A stretch of 64,000 bases of DNA from Luteimonas sp. JM171 (GCF_001717465.1 NZ_CP017074.1:2384873-2448872); one strand, 5' to 3'; counted from the first letter of the stretch, positions 23,981 to 33,811 are shown. Made by a program: numbers and translations. The notes: a model not told the origin generated them from the letters alone.

Positions 23981-25074
23981 ATACTGCGCAGCTCCTCTCG
24001 CAATGGACCGCCCCGCTGTACGAGGCCCTGGTGGGCCTGGGCGCCATCGGCGTGGTCGTCTGGACGGTCCTGAAGATCCTCGTGATCGCGGTGCCGGTGA
24101 TCCTGGCCGTGGCGTTCTATGTGGTCTGGGAACGCAAGCTGATCGGCTGGATGCACATCCGCCACGGGCCGATGTATGTGGGCAAGGGCCTGTTCCAGAC
24201 CATTGCCGACGTCATCAAGCTCCTGCTCAAGGAGATCATCCGGCCGACCAACGCCAACCCGGTGCTGTTCTTCCTGGCACCGATGCTGGCGCTTGCGCCC
24301 GCGTTCGCGGCCTGGGCCGTGGTGCCGTTCGACGCGCAGCTGGTCCTGTCGGACGCCAACGCCGGCCTGCTGTACCTGCTCGCCATGACTGCGCTGGGCG
24401 TGTACGGCGTGATCCTCGCCGGCTGGGCCTCCAACTCGAAGTTCGCCCTGCTTGGCGCAATGCGCTCGGCCGCGCAGATGGTCAGCTACGAGATCCCCAT
24501 GGGCTTCTCGCTGATCGGCGTGCTGATCGCCGCCGGCAGCCTGAACCTGAGCGAGATCGTGATGGCGCAGGACCGTGGCGGCGGCTTCTTCGGCTGGTTC
24601 TGGTTGCCGCTGCTGCCCCTGTTCGTGATCTATTTCGTGTCCGGCCTGGCCGAGACCAACCGCCTGCCGTTCGACGTGGTCGAAGGCGAATCGGAGATCG
24701 TGGCCGGGCACATGGTCGAGTACTCGGGGTCGGCGTTCGCGCTGTTCTTCCTCACCGAATACGCGAACATGATCCTGATCAGCTTCCTCACCGCGCTGTT
24801 CTTCATGGGCGGCTGGCTGTCCCCCATCCCGGCAAGCTGGGTGCCCGAGGTGCCGGTGCTCTCGGTGATCCTGGGCCCGGGCTGGTGGTGGCTGTTCCTG
24901 AAGGTGTTCTTCTTCGCCAGCTGCTTTGTCTGGTTCCGCGCCTCGTTCCCGCGCTACCGCTATGACCAGATCATGCGCCTGGGCTGGAGGGTGTTCATCC
25001 CGGTGAGCATCGCCTGGATCGTGGTCACCGCGCTGATGGCGTACTTCGGCATCCTCGAAGGAGTTCAGCGATGA
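23977..25074 (+). CDS. nuoH: NADH-quinone oxidoreductase subunit H
   Basis: 365 aa, ATG at 23977 in the nuoG stop. Membrane subunit at the junction with the peripheral arm, forming much of the quinone channel. Seen: about eight transmembrane helices, the [18 protein letters not shown] loop, [20 protein letters not shown] with its acidic residues, and the C-terminal [13 protein letters not shown]. Overlaps nuoI (ATGA). Confidence 0.96.
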   Translation: MNTAQLLSQWTAPLYEALVGLGAIGVVVWTVLKILVIAVPVILAVAFYVVWERKLIGWMHIRHGPMYVGKGLFQTIADVIKLLLKEIIRPTNANPVLFFLAPMLALAPAFAAWAVVPFDAQLVLSDANAGLLYLLAMTALGVYGVILAGWASNSKFALLGAMRSAAQMVSYEIPMGFSLIGVLIAAGSLNLSEIVMAQDRGGGFFGWFWLPLLPLFVIYFVSGLAETNRLPFDVVEGESEIVAGHMVEYSGSAFALFFLTEYANMILISFLTALFFMGGWLSPIPASWVPEVPVLSVILGPGWWWLFLKVFFFASCFVWFRASFPRYRYDQIMRLGWRVFIPVSIAWIVVTALMAYFGILEGVQR

Positions 25075-25559
25075 GCCGCTTCACAAGCTGGTTCCGGAGC
25101 CTGTTCCTGCTGGAACTGCTCCGGGGCCTCGGCCTGACCCTGAAGTACATGGTCCGGCCCAAATACACGTTGATGTACCCGATGGAGAAGGTGCCGCAGT
25201 CGCCGCGCTTCCGCGGGTTGCACGCGCTGCGCCGCTATCCGAACGGGGAAGAGCGCTGCATCGCATGCAAGCTGTGCGAGGCGGTGTGCCCGGCGCTGGC
25301 GATCACGATCGACTCGGAGCAGCGCGAGGACAACACCCGCCGCACCACGCGCTATGACATCGACCTGTTCAAGTGCATCTACTGCGGGTTTTGCGAGGAG
25401 TCCTGCCCGGTGGATTCGATCGTGCTGACCCACGTGCATGAGTACCACTTCGAGAACCGCGGCGAGAACATCGTTTCCAAGCCGCAGCTGCTGGCCATCG
25501 GTGACCGGCTCGAGCCGGAAATCGCCGAGCGCCGCGCCGCCGACTCCGCATACAGGTAA
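25071..25559 (+). CDS. nuoI: NADH-quinone oxidoreductase subunit I
   Basis: 162 aa. Ferredoxin-like subunit with clusters N6a and N6b that pass electrons to N2. Seen: two CxxCxxCxxxCP motifs, [12 protein letters not shown] and [12 protein letters not shown], after the family's [17 protein letters not shown] segment. nuoJ begins 3 bp later. Confidence 0.97.
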   Translation: MSRFTSWFRSLFLLELLRGLGLTLKYMVRPKYTLMYPMEKVPQSPRFRGLHALRRYPNGEERCIACKLCEAVCPALAITIDSEQREDNTRRTTRYDIDLFKCIYCGFCEESCPVDSIVLTHVHEYHFENRGENIVSKPQLLAIGDRLEPEIAERRAADSAYR

Positions 25560-25562
25560 GCC

Positions 25563-26216
25563 ATGGACTTCGTATTGCTCGCATTCTTCGCGTTCGCTGC
25601 CATCGCGGTCATGTCCGCCGTGGCCGTGATCAGCGTGCGCAACCCCGTGCACTCGGTGCTGTTCCTGGTGCTCACGTTCTTCTCGGTGGCGTGCACCTGG
25701 ATCATCGCCGGCGCCGAGTTCCTGGGCCTGGCCCTGATCCTGGTCTACGTCGGCGCGATCATGGTGTTGTTCCTGTTCGTGGTGATGATGCTGGAGATCG
25801 ACATCGCGGTGGTCCGGGAGGGCTACGTGCGGTATCTGCCTGTAGGCGTGCTGGTGGCGGTGGTGATGCTTGCGCAGATCCTGACCGTCATCGGCGTGCG
25901 CGCGCGCAGCGTCCCGTTCGAGGCCCAGACCGCGATGGCGGAGGAAATGAACACCGCGTGGGTGGCGTACACGCTGTTCACCGACTACCTGCTGCCGTTC
26001 GAGATCGCGGCGTTGATCCTGACGGTCGCGGTCATTGCCGCGGTGGTGCTGACGCTCCGCCACCGCCAGGGCGTGAAGCGCCAGAACCCGGGCGACCAGT
26101 CGCGCACGCTCGCGGCCGACCGGCTGCGCATGGTTGGCATGGAGGCGGAAGCGACGCGCAGCACGCGCGACGTACCGGCCGATGGCCAGGCTCCGGCAGG
26201 GGAGGGCAAGGCATGA
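25563..26216 (+). CDS. nuoJ: NADH-quinone oxidoreductase subunit J
   Basis: 217 aa. Proton-channel-adjacent membrane subunit. Seen: five predicted transmembrane helices within about residues 1-165, including the pi-bulge helix [17 protein letters not shown], then a hydrophilic C-terminal tail of about 45 residues. Overlaps nuoK (ATGA). Confidence 0.94.
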   Translation: MDFVLLAFFAFAAIAVMSAVAVISVRNPVHSVLFLVLTFFSVACTWIIAGAEFLGLALILVYVGAIMVLFLFVVMMLEIDIAVVREGYVRYLPVGVLVAVVMLAQILTVIGVRARSVPFEAQTAMAEEMNTAWVAYTLFTDYLLPFEIAALILTVAVIAAVVLTLRHRQGVKRQNPGDQSRTLAADRLRMVGMEAEATRSTRDVPADGQAPAGEGKA

Positions 26217-26536
26217 GTTTCATGGGCGAGGGGCTGGCCCTCGGGCATTTCCTGGCGCTTGGCGCGGTGCTGTTCTGCATCGCCGTGGCCGGCATCTTCC
26301 TGAACCGCAAGAACGTCATCGTCCTGCTGATGTCGATCGAGCTGATGCTGCTCTCGGTCAACGTCAACTTCATCGCCTTCTCGCGCGAGTTCGGCGAGGC
26401 GTCGGGGCAGGTTTTCGTGTTCTTCATCCTCACCGTTGCGGCCGCAGAGGCGGCGATCGGACTGGCGATCCTGGTATCGCTGTTCCGCAACCGGCGCTCG
26501 ATCAACGTCGCTGACATCGATCTGCTCAAGGGGTAG
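26213..26536 (+). CDS. nuoK: NADH-quinone oxidoreductase subunit K
   Basis: 107 aa. Small antiporter-like (MrpC-type) membrane subunit. Seen: three transmembrane helices with the conserved membrane Glu residues in [11 protein letters not shown] and [12 protein letters not shown]. Starts in the nuoJ stop; nuoL follows after 7 bp. Confidence 0.96.
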   Translation: MSFMGEGLALGHFLALGAVLFCIAVAGIFLNRKNVIVLLMSIELMLLSVNVNFIAFSREFGEASGQVFVFFILTVAAAEAAIGLAILVSLFRNRRSINVADIDLLKG

Positions 26537-26543
26537 GCGGTCA

Positions 26544-28604
26544 ATGGAACTTTCGACAACCCACCTGCTGGTCATCGTGCTGGCGCCGCTGCTGGGCGCC
26601 ATCGTCGCCGGCCTGTTCGGACGCCAGGTCGGGCGTGCCGGCGCGCATACGGTGACCATCCTCGGCGTGGCGGTGAGCTGCGCGTTCTCGGCCTGGGTGC
26701 TGTGGCAGCTGGTCCAGGGCGCGGCGCCCTACAACCAGAACGTCTATACGTTCTTCGAGGTCGGCAGCTATTCCGCGCACGTCGGCTTCATGGTCGACCG
26801 GCTGACCGCGATGATGATGGTCGTGGTGACCTTCGTGTCGCTGCTGGTGCACCTGTACACCATCGGCTACATGAAGGACGACCCCGGCTACCAGCGCTTC
26901 TTCAGCTACATCTCGCTGTTCACCTTCTCCATGCTCATGCTGGTGATGAGCAACAACTTCCTGCAGCTGTTCTTCGGCTGGGAGGCGGTGGGCCTGGTGT
27001 CGTACCTGCTGATCGGGTTCTGGTTCAAGAAGCCGTCGGCGGTGTTCGCCAACCTCAAGGCGTTCCTGGTCAACCGCGTGGGTGACTTCGGCTTCCTGCT
27101 CGGCATCGCGGCGGTGGCGTACTGGTTCGGCACGATCGACTACGCGACAGTGTTCGCCAATGCCGGCGCCACCATCGGCGGCGGGCAGGTAGTGCAGATC
27201 ATCCCCGGCCAGGAGTGGTCGGTGGCCACGCTGATCTGCGTGCTGCTGTTCATCGGAGCCATGGGCAAGTCGGCGCAGGTCCCGCTGCACGTCTGGTTGC
27301 CCGACTCGATGGAAGGCCCGACCCCGATCTCGGCGCTGATCCATGCCGCCACCATGGTCACCGCCGGCATCTTCATGGTCGCCCGCATGTCGCCGCTGTT
27401 CGAGTTCAGCGACGCCGCACTGGCATTCGTGCTGTTCATTGGTGCCACCACGGCCTTCTTCACCGGCCTGATCGGCATCGTGCAGAACGACATCAAGCGG
27501 GTGGTGGCGTACTCGACGCTGTCCCAGTTGGGCTACATGACCGTGGCCCTGGGCGTGTCGGCATACTCCGCCGCGGTGTTCCACCTGATGACGCATGCTT
27601 TCTTCAAGGCGCTGCTGTTCCTTGGCGCGGGTTCGGTGATCATCGCCATGCACCACGAGCAGGACATGCGGCGCATGGGCGGGCTGCGCAAGTACATGCC
27701 GGTCACGTTCTGGACCATGGTGATCGGCACCCTGGCCCTGATCGGCACGCCGTTCCTGTCGGGGTTCTATTCCAAGGACACCATCATCGAGGCGGCTGGC
27801 CATGCGGCCGAGCGGATGGGCTGGGTCGGGGCATACGGCTACTGGGCGGTGCTCCTGGGCGCGTTCGTCACCAGCTTCTACAGCTTCCGCCTGCTGTACC
27901 TGACCTTCTTCGGGCCCGAGCGCTTCCGTGATGCGCCCCCGTCCGACGCGCACGCCGCCACCGACGATCACGCGCATGACCACCATGGTGGCGAGCCCCG
28001 CGAGTCGCCCTGGGTGGTGACGGTACCGCTGGTGCTGCTGGCGATCCCCTCCATCCTGATCGGCTTCTTCACCGCCGGGCCGATGCTGTTCGGCACCGAC
28101 TGGAGCGGCCAGGTGGAGCAGGCGCTGTTCTTCCTTGGCGCGATCGACCTGGCTGCGGCCCGCGATACGGTGGCGCAGCTGGCCGAAACGCTCTGGACCG
28201 GCGGCCCGGTGGGCTACGCGCTGCATGGCTTCGTGACCCCGGTGTTCTGGCTCACGGTCGCGGGCTTTTTGCTGGCAACCCTGATGTACCTGTGGAAGCC
28301 GGATCTTGCAGGTCGCGCCCGCCAGATGTTCCGGGTCCCGGTCAAGGTGCTGGAGAACAAGTACTGGGCCGATGAGCTCTGGATCAACGGCTTCGCCGGC
28401 GGCAGCGTGCAGCTCGGCAAGGTTTCCCGCTGGTTCGACGAAAAGATCATCGACGGTCTGATCGTCAACGGGGCGGTGCGGGTGGTGGGCCTGGTGGCCG
28501 CCGTTTCGCGCCGGGCCCAGACCGGCATGCTCTACCACTACGCTTTCGTGATGATCATCGGCCTGGTTGTGCTGCTGGCCATCCTCATCCGCCACTGGCG
28601 CTGA
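26544..28604 (+). CDS. nuoL: NADH-quinone oxidoreductase subunit L
   Basis: 686 aa from the ATG at 26544. Distal proton-pumping antiporter-like subunit with the long lateral helix. Seen: FFGWEAVGLVSYLLIGFWF, the AMGKSAQVPLHVWLPDSMEGPTP channel segment with the conserved Lys, and HAFFKALLFLGAGSVI. A His/Asp-rich hydrophilic loop lies around residues 470-492. Of normal architecture with about 15 helices. Confidence 0.95.
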   Translation: MELSTTHLLVIVLAPLLGAIVAGLFGRQVGRAGAHTVTILGVAVSCAFSAWVLWQLVQGAAPYNQNVYTFFEVGSYSAHVGFMVDRLTAMMMVVVTFVSLLVHLYTIGYMKDDPGYQRFFSYISLFTFSMLMLVMSNNFLQLFFGWEAVGLVSYLLIGFWFKKPSAVFANLKAFLVNRVGDFGFLLGIAAVAYWFGTIDYATVFANAGATIGGGQVVQIIPGQEWSVATLICVLLFIGAMGKSAQVPLHVWLPDSMEGPTPISALIHAATMVTAGIFMVARMSPLFEFSDAALAFVLFIGATTAFFTGLIGIVQNDIKRVVAYSTLSQLGYMTVALGVSAYSAAVFHLMTHAFFKALLFLGAGSVIIAMHHEQDMRRMGGLRKYMPVTFWTMVIGTLALIGTPFLSGFYSKDTIIEAAGHAAERMGWVGAYGYWAVLLGAFVTSFYSFRLLYLTFFGPERFRDAPPSDAHAATDDHAHDHHGGEPRESPWVVTVPLVLLAIPSILIGFFTAGPMLFGTDWSGQVEQALFFLGAIDLAAARDTVAQLAETLWTGGPVGYALHGFVTPVFWLTVAGFLLATLMYLWKPDLAGRARQMFRVPVKVLENKYWADELWINGFAGGSVQLGKVSRWFDEKIIDGLIVNGAVRVVGLVAAVSRRAQTGMLYHYAFVMIIGLVVLLAILIRHWR

Positions 28605-28617
28605 CGGAAAAAGATAC

Positions 28618-30129
28618 GTGTCCAACTGGCCTTTACTCAGTCTCCTGATCTGGCTGCCGATCCTCGGTGGCCTCCTGACCCTTGCCTGCGGCAACGCCCG
28701 CCCGACGATGGCCCGCTGGGTCGCGCTCGGCACCGGCGTGCTGGTGCTCGCGATCAGCCTGCTGCTGCTGACCGGGTTCGACTTCGCCAACGCGGGGCTT
28801 CAATTCCTCGAGCGGCGCGAGTGGATCCCCGCGTTCGACATCCAGTACCACCTGGGTGCGGACGGCATCTCGGTGGCGCTGATCGTGCTGACCACGCTCA
28901 CCTCGGTGCTGGTGCTGATCGGCTCATGGGCGTCCATCAACACCCGGGTCAGCCAGTATTTCGCCTCGATGCTCGTGCTCGAGGGGCTCATGATCGGCGT
29001 GTTCGCTGCCGTGGACGCGATGCTGTTCTACGTGTTCTTCGAGGCCATGCTGATCCCGATGTTCATCATCATCGGCGTGTGGGGCGGGCCGCGCAGGGTG
29101 TACGCGACGATCAAGTTCTTCCTGTACACGTTCCTGGGCTCGATCTTCATGCTGATCGGCCTGATCTACCTGTACCTGAAGGGCGGGAGCTGGCAGCTTC
29201 CGGACCTGTACGCGCTGCCGCTGACGGCGACCGAGCAGATGTGGCTGTTCTTCGCTTTCATGGCCGGCTTCGCGATCAAGATCCCGATGTTCCCGGTCCA
29301 CACCTGGCTTCCGGACGCCCACGTGGAGGCGCCCACCGGCGGCTCGGTGATCCTGGCCGCGATCATGCTGAAGATCGGCGGCTACGGATTCCTCCGCTTC
29401 TCGCTGCCGATCGTCCCGGATGCCGGCCACGAGTTCGCCTGGCTGATGATCGCGCTGTCGCTGATCGCGGTGGTGTACGTGGGCATGGTGGCCCTGGTGC
29501 AGGACGACATGAAGAAGCTGATCGCCTATTCGTCGGTCTCGCACATGGGTTTCGTGACGCTGGGCATCTTCATCGCCTTCGCGCTGGTGCGCGACCAGGG
29601 CGACGTGGACGCCGCGCGCCTGGGCCTGCAGGGCGCGATGGTGCAGATGATCAGCCACGGCTTCATCTCCGGCGCGATGTTCAGCTGCGTGGGCGTGCTC
29701 TACGACCGCATGCACACCCGGATGATCCGCGACTACGGCGGGGTGGCAAACGTGATGCCGTGGTTCGCGGCGTTCTTCGTGCTGTTCAGCATGGCCAACT
29801 CCGGCCTGCCGGGCACCTCGGGCTTCGTGGGCGAGTTCATGGTGGTGGTGGCCTCGTTCCAGGCCCATCCGCTGATCGCGTTCACCGCGGCCCTGACCCT
29901 GATCATCGGCGCCTCGTACTCGCTGTGGCTGGTCAAGCGGATCTTCTACGGCGAGGTGGGCAATGCCCATGTCGCCGGCCTGAAGGACATCGTCGGCCGC
30001 GAAGCCCTGGTGCTGGGCGTGTTTGCCGCGGGCGTGCTGCTGATCGGCGTCTGGCCGCGGCCGCTGACCGACCTGATGGAGCCGTCCATCGCGCAACTGG
30101 CCGAGCTGTTGGCCGCCACCAAGCTTTGA
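28618..30129 (+). CDS. nuoM: NADH-quinone oxidoreductase subunit M
   Basis: 503 aa from the GTG at 28618 (VSNWPLLSLL), 13 bp after nuoL; no better ATG is placed near. Central antiporter-like proton pump subunit. Seen: the YHLGADGISVALIVLTT segment, FFEAMLIPMFIIIGVWG with the key membrane Glu, and the KIPMFPVHTWLPDAHVEAPT channel motif. A 65 bp gap separates it from nuoN. Confidence 0.95.
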   Translation: MSNWPLLSLLIWLPILGGLLTLACGNARPTMARWVALGTGVLVLAISLLLLTGFDFANAGLQFLERREWIPAFDIQYHLGADGISVALIVLTTLTSVLVLIGSWASINTRVSQYFASMLVLEGLMIGVFAAVDAMLFYVFFEAMLIPMFIIIGVWGGPRRVYATIKFFLYTFLGSIFMLIGLIYLYLKGGSWQLPDLYALPLTATEQMWLFFAFMAGFAIKIPMFPVHTWLPDAHVEAPTGGSVILAAIMLKIGGYGFLRFSLPIVPDAGHEFAWLMIALSLIAVVYVGMVALVQDDMKKLIAYSSVSHMGFVTLGIFIAFALVRDQGDVDAARLGLQGAMVQMISHGFISGAMFSCVGVLYDRMHTRMIRDYGGVANVMPWFAAFFVLFSMANSGLPGTSGFVGEFMVVVASFQAHPLIAFTAALTLIIGASYSLWLVKRIFYGEVGNAHVAGLKDIVGREALVLGVFAAGVLLIGVWPRPLTDLMEPSIAQLAELLAATKL

Positions 30130-30194
30130 TGGCAAGCAAGATTGCTGGGGTGCGGCGAACCACGCCCCGTAGGAAATTTTGAGGAATACGTGAC

Positions 30195-31664
30195 GTGATC
30201 CCAACCGCAATGACGCCCCCCGTCCGGACCCTTGCCGAGTTCGCGCCGCTGCTGCCCGAACTGGCCGTGGTGTTCGGTGCGTTCGGCCTGCTGATGCTGG
30301 ACCTGTTCATCGACGAGCGGCGCCGGGTCGTGACCCATGCGCTCTCGATCGCCACGCTGCTGGTGGCCGCCGCGTTCATCCTGTTCGGGGTGGGCGGGCA
30401 CGGCGAGGTGATGGAAGGCCTGTTCTTCCGCGACACCGCCTCCGACCTCATCAAGCTGGTGATGCTGCTGGTCTCGGCCGCGGCCCTGGTGTACCTGTGG
30501 CCGTTCATGCGCGAACGGGGCCTGTACCGCGGCGAGGTCTCCATCCTCGTGCTGTTCGCGGTGATCGGCATGATGCTGCTGGTCTCGGCGGGCAACCTCA
30601 CCATGATCTACCTGGGCCTGGAGCTGATGGCGCTGTGCTCCTACGCCCTGGTGGCGGTGGACCGTGACAGCAAGCTGGCCTCCGAAGCGGGCATGAAGTA
30701 CTTCGTGCTCGGCTCGCTGTCCTCCGGCCTGCTGCTGTATGGCCTGTCCCTGATCTACGGCGCCACCGGCAGCCTGTACCTGGATGAGATCAATGCGGCC
30801 GCGGGCGTGCTGGCGGGCGAGGACCGCGTGCTCCTGCTGGGCGGCCTGGTGTTCGCCGTGGCGGGCGTGGCCTTCAAGTTCGGCGCTGCGCCGTTCCACA
30901 TGTGGCTGCCGGATACGTACCACGGCGCTCCGACGCCGATCACCCTGTTCATCGGCTCTGCACCCAAGCTGGCCGCGTTCGGCCTGGCCTGGCGCCTGTT
31001 CCAGCAGGGCATGGGGCCGCTGGCCGACAACTGGCAGCTGCTGCTGGCGCTGCTGGCCGCGCTCTCGCTGGCGATCGGCAACGTGGTGGCAATCGCGCAG
31101 ACCAACCTGAAGCGGATGCTGGCGTATTCCACCGTCTCCCACGTGGGCTTCCTGTTCCTGGGCGTCGCCGGCGGCGGGGCGGAAGGTTTCGCCGCCGCGC
31201 TGTTCTACGCGATCGTCTACGCGATCATGTCGGCGGCGGCCTTCGGCGCCATCATCATGCTCTCGCGCAAGGGCTTCGAGGCCGACCGGATCGAGGATTT
31301 CAAGGGCCTCAACGCCCGCAGCCCGTGGATGGCGGCACTGGTGCTCGTGATCATGGTGTCGCTGGCCGGCGTGCCGCCGCTGCTGGGCTTCTGGGCCAAG
31401 CTCGCCGTCCTCCAGGCGGCCATCGCCGGCGACCTGATGTGGCTGGCGATCGTGGGCATCGTGTTCGCGGTCATCGGCGCCTTCTACTACCTGCGGGTGG
31501 TCAAGGTGATGTACTTCGACGAGCCGTCCGGGGACGTGGTTGGCCAGCGCGAGGGCAAGGGCCTGCGCACCGTGTTTGCCGTCAACGCGCTGTCGCTGCT
31601 GGTGCTGGGCCTGTTCTGGAGCCCGCTGATGGAGCTGTGCCAGCAGGCGTTCGGCATCGGTTGA
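30195..31664 (+). CDS. nuoN: NADH-quinone oxidoreductase subunit N
   Basis: 489 aa from the GTG at 30195, chosen because GAGGA sits 8 bases upstream; an ATG five codons later is the alternative. Third antiporter-like proton pump subunit, last gene of the operon. Seen: LGLELMALCSYALVA, the KFGAAPFHMWLPDTYHGAPTP channel motif, and AYSTVSHVGFLF. No clear intrinsic terminator follows; the tRNA-fMet promoter lies within 50 bp. Confidence 0.95.
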   Translation: MIPTAMTPPVRTLAEFAPLLPELAVVFGAFGLLMLDLFIDERRRVVTHALSIATLLVAAAFILFGVGGHGEVMEGLFFRDTASDLIKLVMLLVSAAALVYLWPFMRERGLYRGEVSILVLFAVIGMMLLVSAGNLTMIYLGLELMALCSYALVAVDRDSKLASEAGMKYFVLGSLSSGLLLYGLSLIYGATGSLYLDEINAAAGVLAGEDRVLLLGGLVFAVAGVAFKFGAAPFHMWLPDTYHGAPTPITLFIGSAPKLAAFGLAWRLFQQGMGPLADNWQLLLALLAALSLAIGNVVAIAQTNLKRMLAYSTVSHVGFLFLGVAGGGAEGFAAALFYAIVYAIMSAAAFGAIIMLSRKGFEADRIEDFKGLNARSPWMAALVLVIMVSLAGVPPLLGFWAKLAVLQAAIAGDLMWLAIVGIVFAVIGAFYYLRVVKVMYFDEPSGDVVGQREGKGLRTVFAVNALSLLVLGLFWSPLMELCQQAFGIG

Positions 31665-31705
31665 GCCTGGCGGGCCGGCGCGCTTGATCCGGCCCCTCCG
31701 GGGGC

Positions 31706-31734
31706 TTGCAATCAACGGCCGGTTTCGCCATAAT
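31706..31734 (+). promoter_or_regulatory. Candidate promoter of tRNA-fMet
   Basis: TTGCAA (31706-31711), a 17 bp spacer and CATAAT (31729-31734) place a start point a few bases before the mature tRNA 5' end. Consensus match only. Confidence 0.55.
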
Positions 31735-31745
31735 TCTCAGTCTGT

Positions 31746-31822
31746 TGCGGGGTGGAGCAGTCTGGCAGCTCGTCGGGCTCATAACCCGAAGGTCGCAGGT
31801 TCAAATCCTGCCCCCGCTACCA
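31746..31822 (+). tRNA. Initiator tRNA-fMet(CAT), prophage insertion site
   Basis: 77 nt. Seen: anticodon loop CTCATAA with anticodon CAT, the three consecutive G-C pairs GGG/CCC in the anticodon stem and an unpaired 1:72 position (T opposite T), both hallmarks of initiator tRNAs, and an encoded CCA. Its 3' half (31779-31822) is shared antisense with the end of the prophage serine recombinase ORF, so this gene is the attachment site and stays intact after integration. Confidence 0.93.
31779..31822. other. Likely attL region inside tRNA-fMet
   Basis: Host tRNA sequence and prophage sequence meet here: the recombinase ORF on the minus strand continues into the tRNA and stops in the anticodon loop. 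The exact crossover cannot be set without attR or an empty site; it must lie in or next to the 3' half of the tRNA. attR is outside the window. Confidence 0.6.
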
Positions 31823-33305
31823 CAGTTATCTGCGACCGCGAAGCGGCGATCTCGGCAACGAGGTCGCCGTTTTCTTTTGTCACGGTGGCGGTGCCGATCA
31901 GGGTGGCCACCGCCTCGCGGGCGCGCGTGTTGCCCCGGGCGCGGTTGCCCAGGTCCGCCACCAGCGCCTGGTAGCGCTCGCGGGCGCGCGGCAGGATCCG
32001 CGCGGGTTCGACCGCCGCGGCAGCAGCGATCTCGCGTTCGGCGTCGGCCACGGCCGCCTCGGCTGCCTGCAGGGCCGCCTTGGTGCTGGGCGTGATGATG
32101 CCTTGGCGGATGGCGGCCATGATGTTGTCGCGCTCCCGCTGGGCGCCCTGCAGCCGCCGGCGCGCGGCGGCTGTGTCGGGTGCCTGGCGCTGCAGCGCGG
32201 CCTTGACGGCCCGCTGGAACCGCTGGAACGCGTCGTCGGAGAGCAGCTGCTCGCGGATCCCGGCGAGCATGGCCGCCTCAGCGTCCCGGATCGGGACGTG
32301 CACCGGCTCCCTGCAGGTGCCGCGATCCTTGGCCCTGGCGCAGCCGTAGCGGTAGCGGTCGACCACCACCAGCGGGCCGCCGCAGCAGCCACAGCGGAGC
32401 AGGCCGGAGAGCAGGTGCCGCGGCGGCCGGCCGGAGTTGGCCGTACCGGGGCGCTTCCTGCCGTTGATCAGCTGCTGGGCGGCTTCCCACTGCTCCGGCG
32501 TCACGATCGCGAGCTCGGGGCACTCCGTCACCACCCATTCCGACTCCGGGCGCTCCTGGCGGATCCGGCGCCCGGTTTCCGGGTGCTTCACCCACCGCGA
32601 GCGGTTCCAGATCTGGCGGCCGACGTAGATGGGATTGGCCAAGATGCCGATGCCGCGGCGCGGATCCCCACGGATGGCGGTGAGCGCCCAGGTGCCACCG
32701 CGCGGGGAGGGCACGCCCTCAGCGTTCAAGGCCTTGGCGATCTCGCGTGGGGAGCGGCCGGCGATGAAATCGGCGTAGATCCTGCGCACCACCGCCGCCT
32801 CGGCTTCATCGATCGCGCGCTCGCCCACGCCGGCCACCTGGTAGCCGTAGGGCAGCCCGCCGGCGCTGGCGCCCGCGAGGGCGCGGCCGGCCTGGCCGCG
32901 GTGGGTCTTTTCGGCCAGGTCATCCAGGTAGAGCTCCGACATCAGCCCGCGCAGACCGACGTCGGCCTTGTGCGACTTGCGGCCGGTGTCCACGCCGTCG
33001 CTGACGCCAATCAGGCGGACGCCGGCGAACGTGAGCCGGCGCACTGCCTGCTGGCACTCGACGGAGTCCCGCGACAGGCGCGAGAGGTCATCCACCAGGA
33101 TGACGTCGAAGCGGTGGGCGGCCTCGAGCAGGGCACGGTAGCCGGGTCGGTCCTGGCGAGCTCCGGAGATCGCGGCATCGGTGAAGACCTCCGGCGCGCG
33201 CCAGCCCTCGCGTGTGGCGTAGGCCCGGCAGTTGCGCAGCTGGTCTTCCAGCGACGCCTCGCGCTGGGCGTCGGAGCTGTAGCGGGCGTAGGCGGCAACG
33301 CGCAT
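31779..33305 (-). CDS. Large serine recombinase (phage integrase)
   Basis: 508 aa from the ATG at 33305. Seen: N-terminal resolvase catalytic domain (about 1-150) with the nucleophile Ser at 10 or 11 in YARYSSDAQ and the DDLSRLSRD motif, a recombinase domain (about 165-270), a zinc ribbon (LLRCGCCGGP, later cysteines, about 300-345) and a coiled coil (about 385-440). Known: such enzymes integrate phage DNA between attP and attB with a 2-bp crossover. The last residues (AGAGFEPATFGL) are encoded by antisense tRNA-fMet sequence and the stop is in the anticodon loop. Last gene of the leftward operon that also carries the DGR. Confidence 0.93.
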   Translation of the reverse strand: MRVAAYARYSSDAQREASLEDQLRNCRAYATREGWRAPEVFTDAAISGARQDRPGYRALLEAAHRFDVILVDDLSRLSRDSVECQQAVRRLTFAGVRLIGVSDGVDTGRKSHKADVGLRGLMSELYLDDLAEKTHRGQAGRALAGASAGGLPYGYQVAGVGERAIDEAEAAVVRRIYADFIAGRSPREIAKALNAEGVPSPRGGTWALTAIRGDPRRGIGILANPIYVGRQIWNRSRWVKHPETGRRIRQERPESEWVVTECPELAIVTPEQWEAAQQLINGRKRPGTANSGRPPRHLLSGLLRCGCCGGPLVVVDRYRYGCARAKDRGTCREPVHVPIRDAEAAMLAGIREQLLSDDAFQRFQRAVKAALQRQAPDTAAARRRLQGAQRERDNIMAAIRQGIITPSTKAALQAAEAAVADAEREIAAAAAVEPARILPRARERYQALVADLGNRARGNTRAREAVATLIGTATVTKENGDLVAEIAASRSQITVVAGAGFEPATFGL

Positions 33306-33314
33306 GCGCGGACT

Positions 33315-33458
33315 CTAGGCCGCCTTGCGGTCGTGTGGAAGCGGGTGATTTTCACCCTGGGCGCCGGAATCGGCGTCATTGCTGGCCAGCTCGCGCAGAT
33401 AATCCTCCACGGCAAGCTCGGCCAAAACGTTGATCAGCGTGGTGAGGGGGTCAGTCAT
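33315..33458 (-). CDS. Small hypothetical protein before the integrase
   Basis: 47 aa, starting in the stop of the 118-aa ORF (ATGA) and ending 9 bp before the recombinase ATG. The N-terminal half (MTDPLTTLINVLAELAVEDYL) looks like one amphipathic helix; the rest is polar with two His. Not recognised. The exact spacing argues for a real gene coupled in translation; a role with the recombinase, such as a directionality factor, is only a guess. Confidence 0.5.
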   Translation of the reverse strand: MTDPLTTLINVLAELAVEDYLRELASNDADSGAQGENHPLPHDRKAA

Positions 33459-33811
33459 CCGAAAAGGTCTCCTTGTCCTGAGGGGCGCGCCCTCACGGCC
33501 TTGAAAAGCTGGAAGCCCCAACGCCGGTCGTGGAAATCCCGGCCGGACTCCGACCACACGCCTGGCCCGCGCGGCCGCAGGCGCAAGCCAGCGTTGCCGT
33601 CGCATCGGTAGCCGTCGTCAAATGGCCTGCCGTCCTTCCAGCCCCATCGGCGGTACCGGACCAACGGCAAGCCAGGCCAGCCGTTGCCCATCGCTTGCGG
33701 ATGCACGGCCAGCACTTCCGCGCAGTACCGGCGGCCAACAGGCCACAGGAACGTGCCGATTGGGGGCATGTGGTCGAACATCCAGGTGCCACGCGGCGGA
33801 GCGTCATGCAT
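33455..33811 (-). CDS. Hypothetical protein downstream of the DGR reverse transcriptase
   Basis: 118 aa, rich in Trp, Arg, Gly and aromatic residues (GTFLWPVGRRYCAEVL, RRWGWKDGRPFDDGYRC). Not recognised. Its ATG overlaps the RT stop by 8 bases (ATGCATGA) and its own stop overlaps the next start, so it is translated as part of the DGR operon. No signal peptide or membrane helix is visible. Confidence 0.6.
   Translation of the reverse strand: MHDAPPRGTWMFDHMPPIGTFLWPVGRRYCAEVLAVHPQAMGNGWPGLPLVRYRRWGWKDGRPFDDGYRCDGNAGLRLRPRGPGVWSESGRDFHDRRWGFQLFKAVRARPSGQGDLFG

Noticed and set aside
30130..30194. Small gene between nuoM and nuoN
   Set aside because: Only 65 bp with no start, ribosome site and frame of useful length; plain spacer.
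31665..31705. Intrinsic terminator after nuoN
   Set aside because: A GC-rich hairpin can be drawn near GGCCCCTCCGGGGGC but no T-run follows, so it was not called.
31779..31822. C-terminal AGAGFEPATFGL peptide of the recombinase as a functional motif
   Set aside because: It is the antisense translation of the tRNA, a common artefact at tRNA borders, so it carries no functional evidence by itself.
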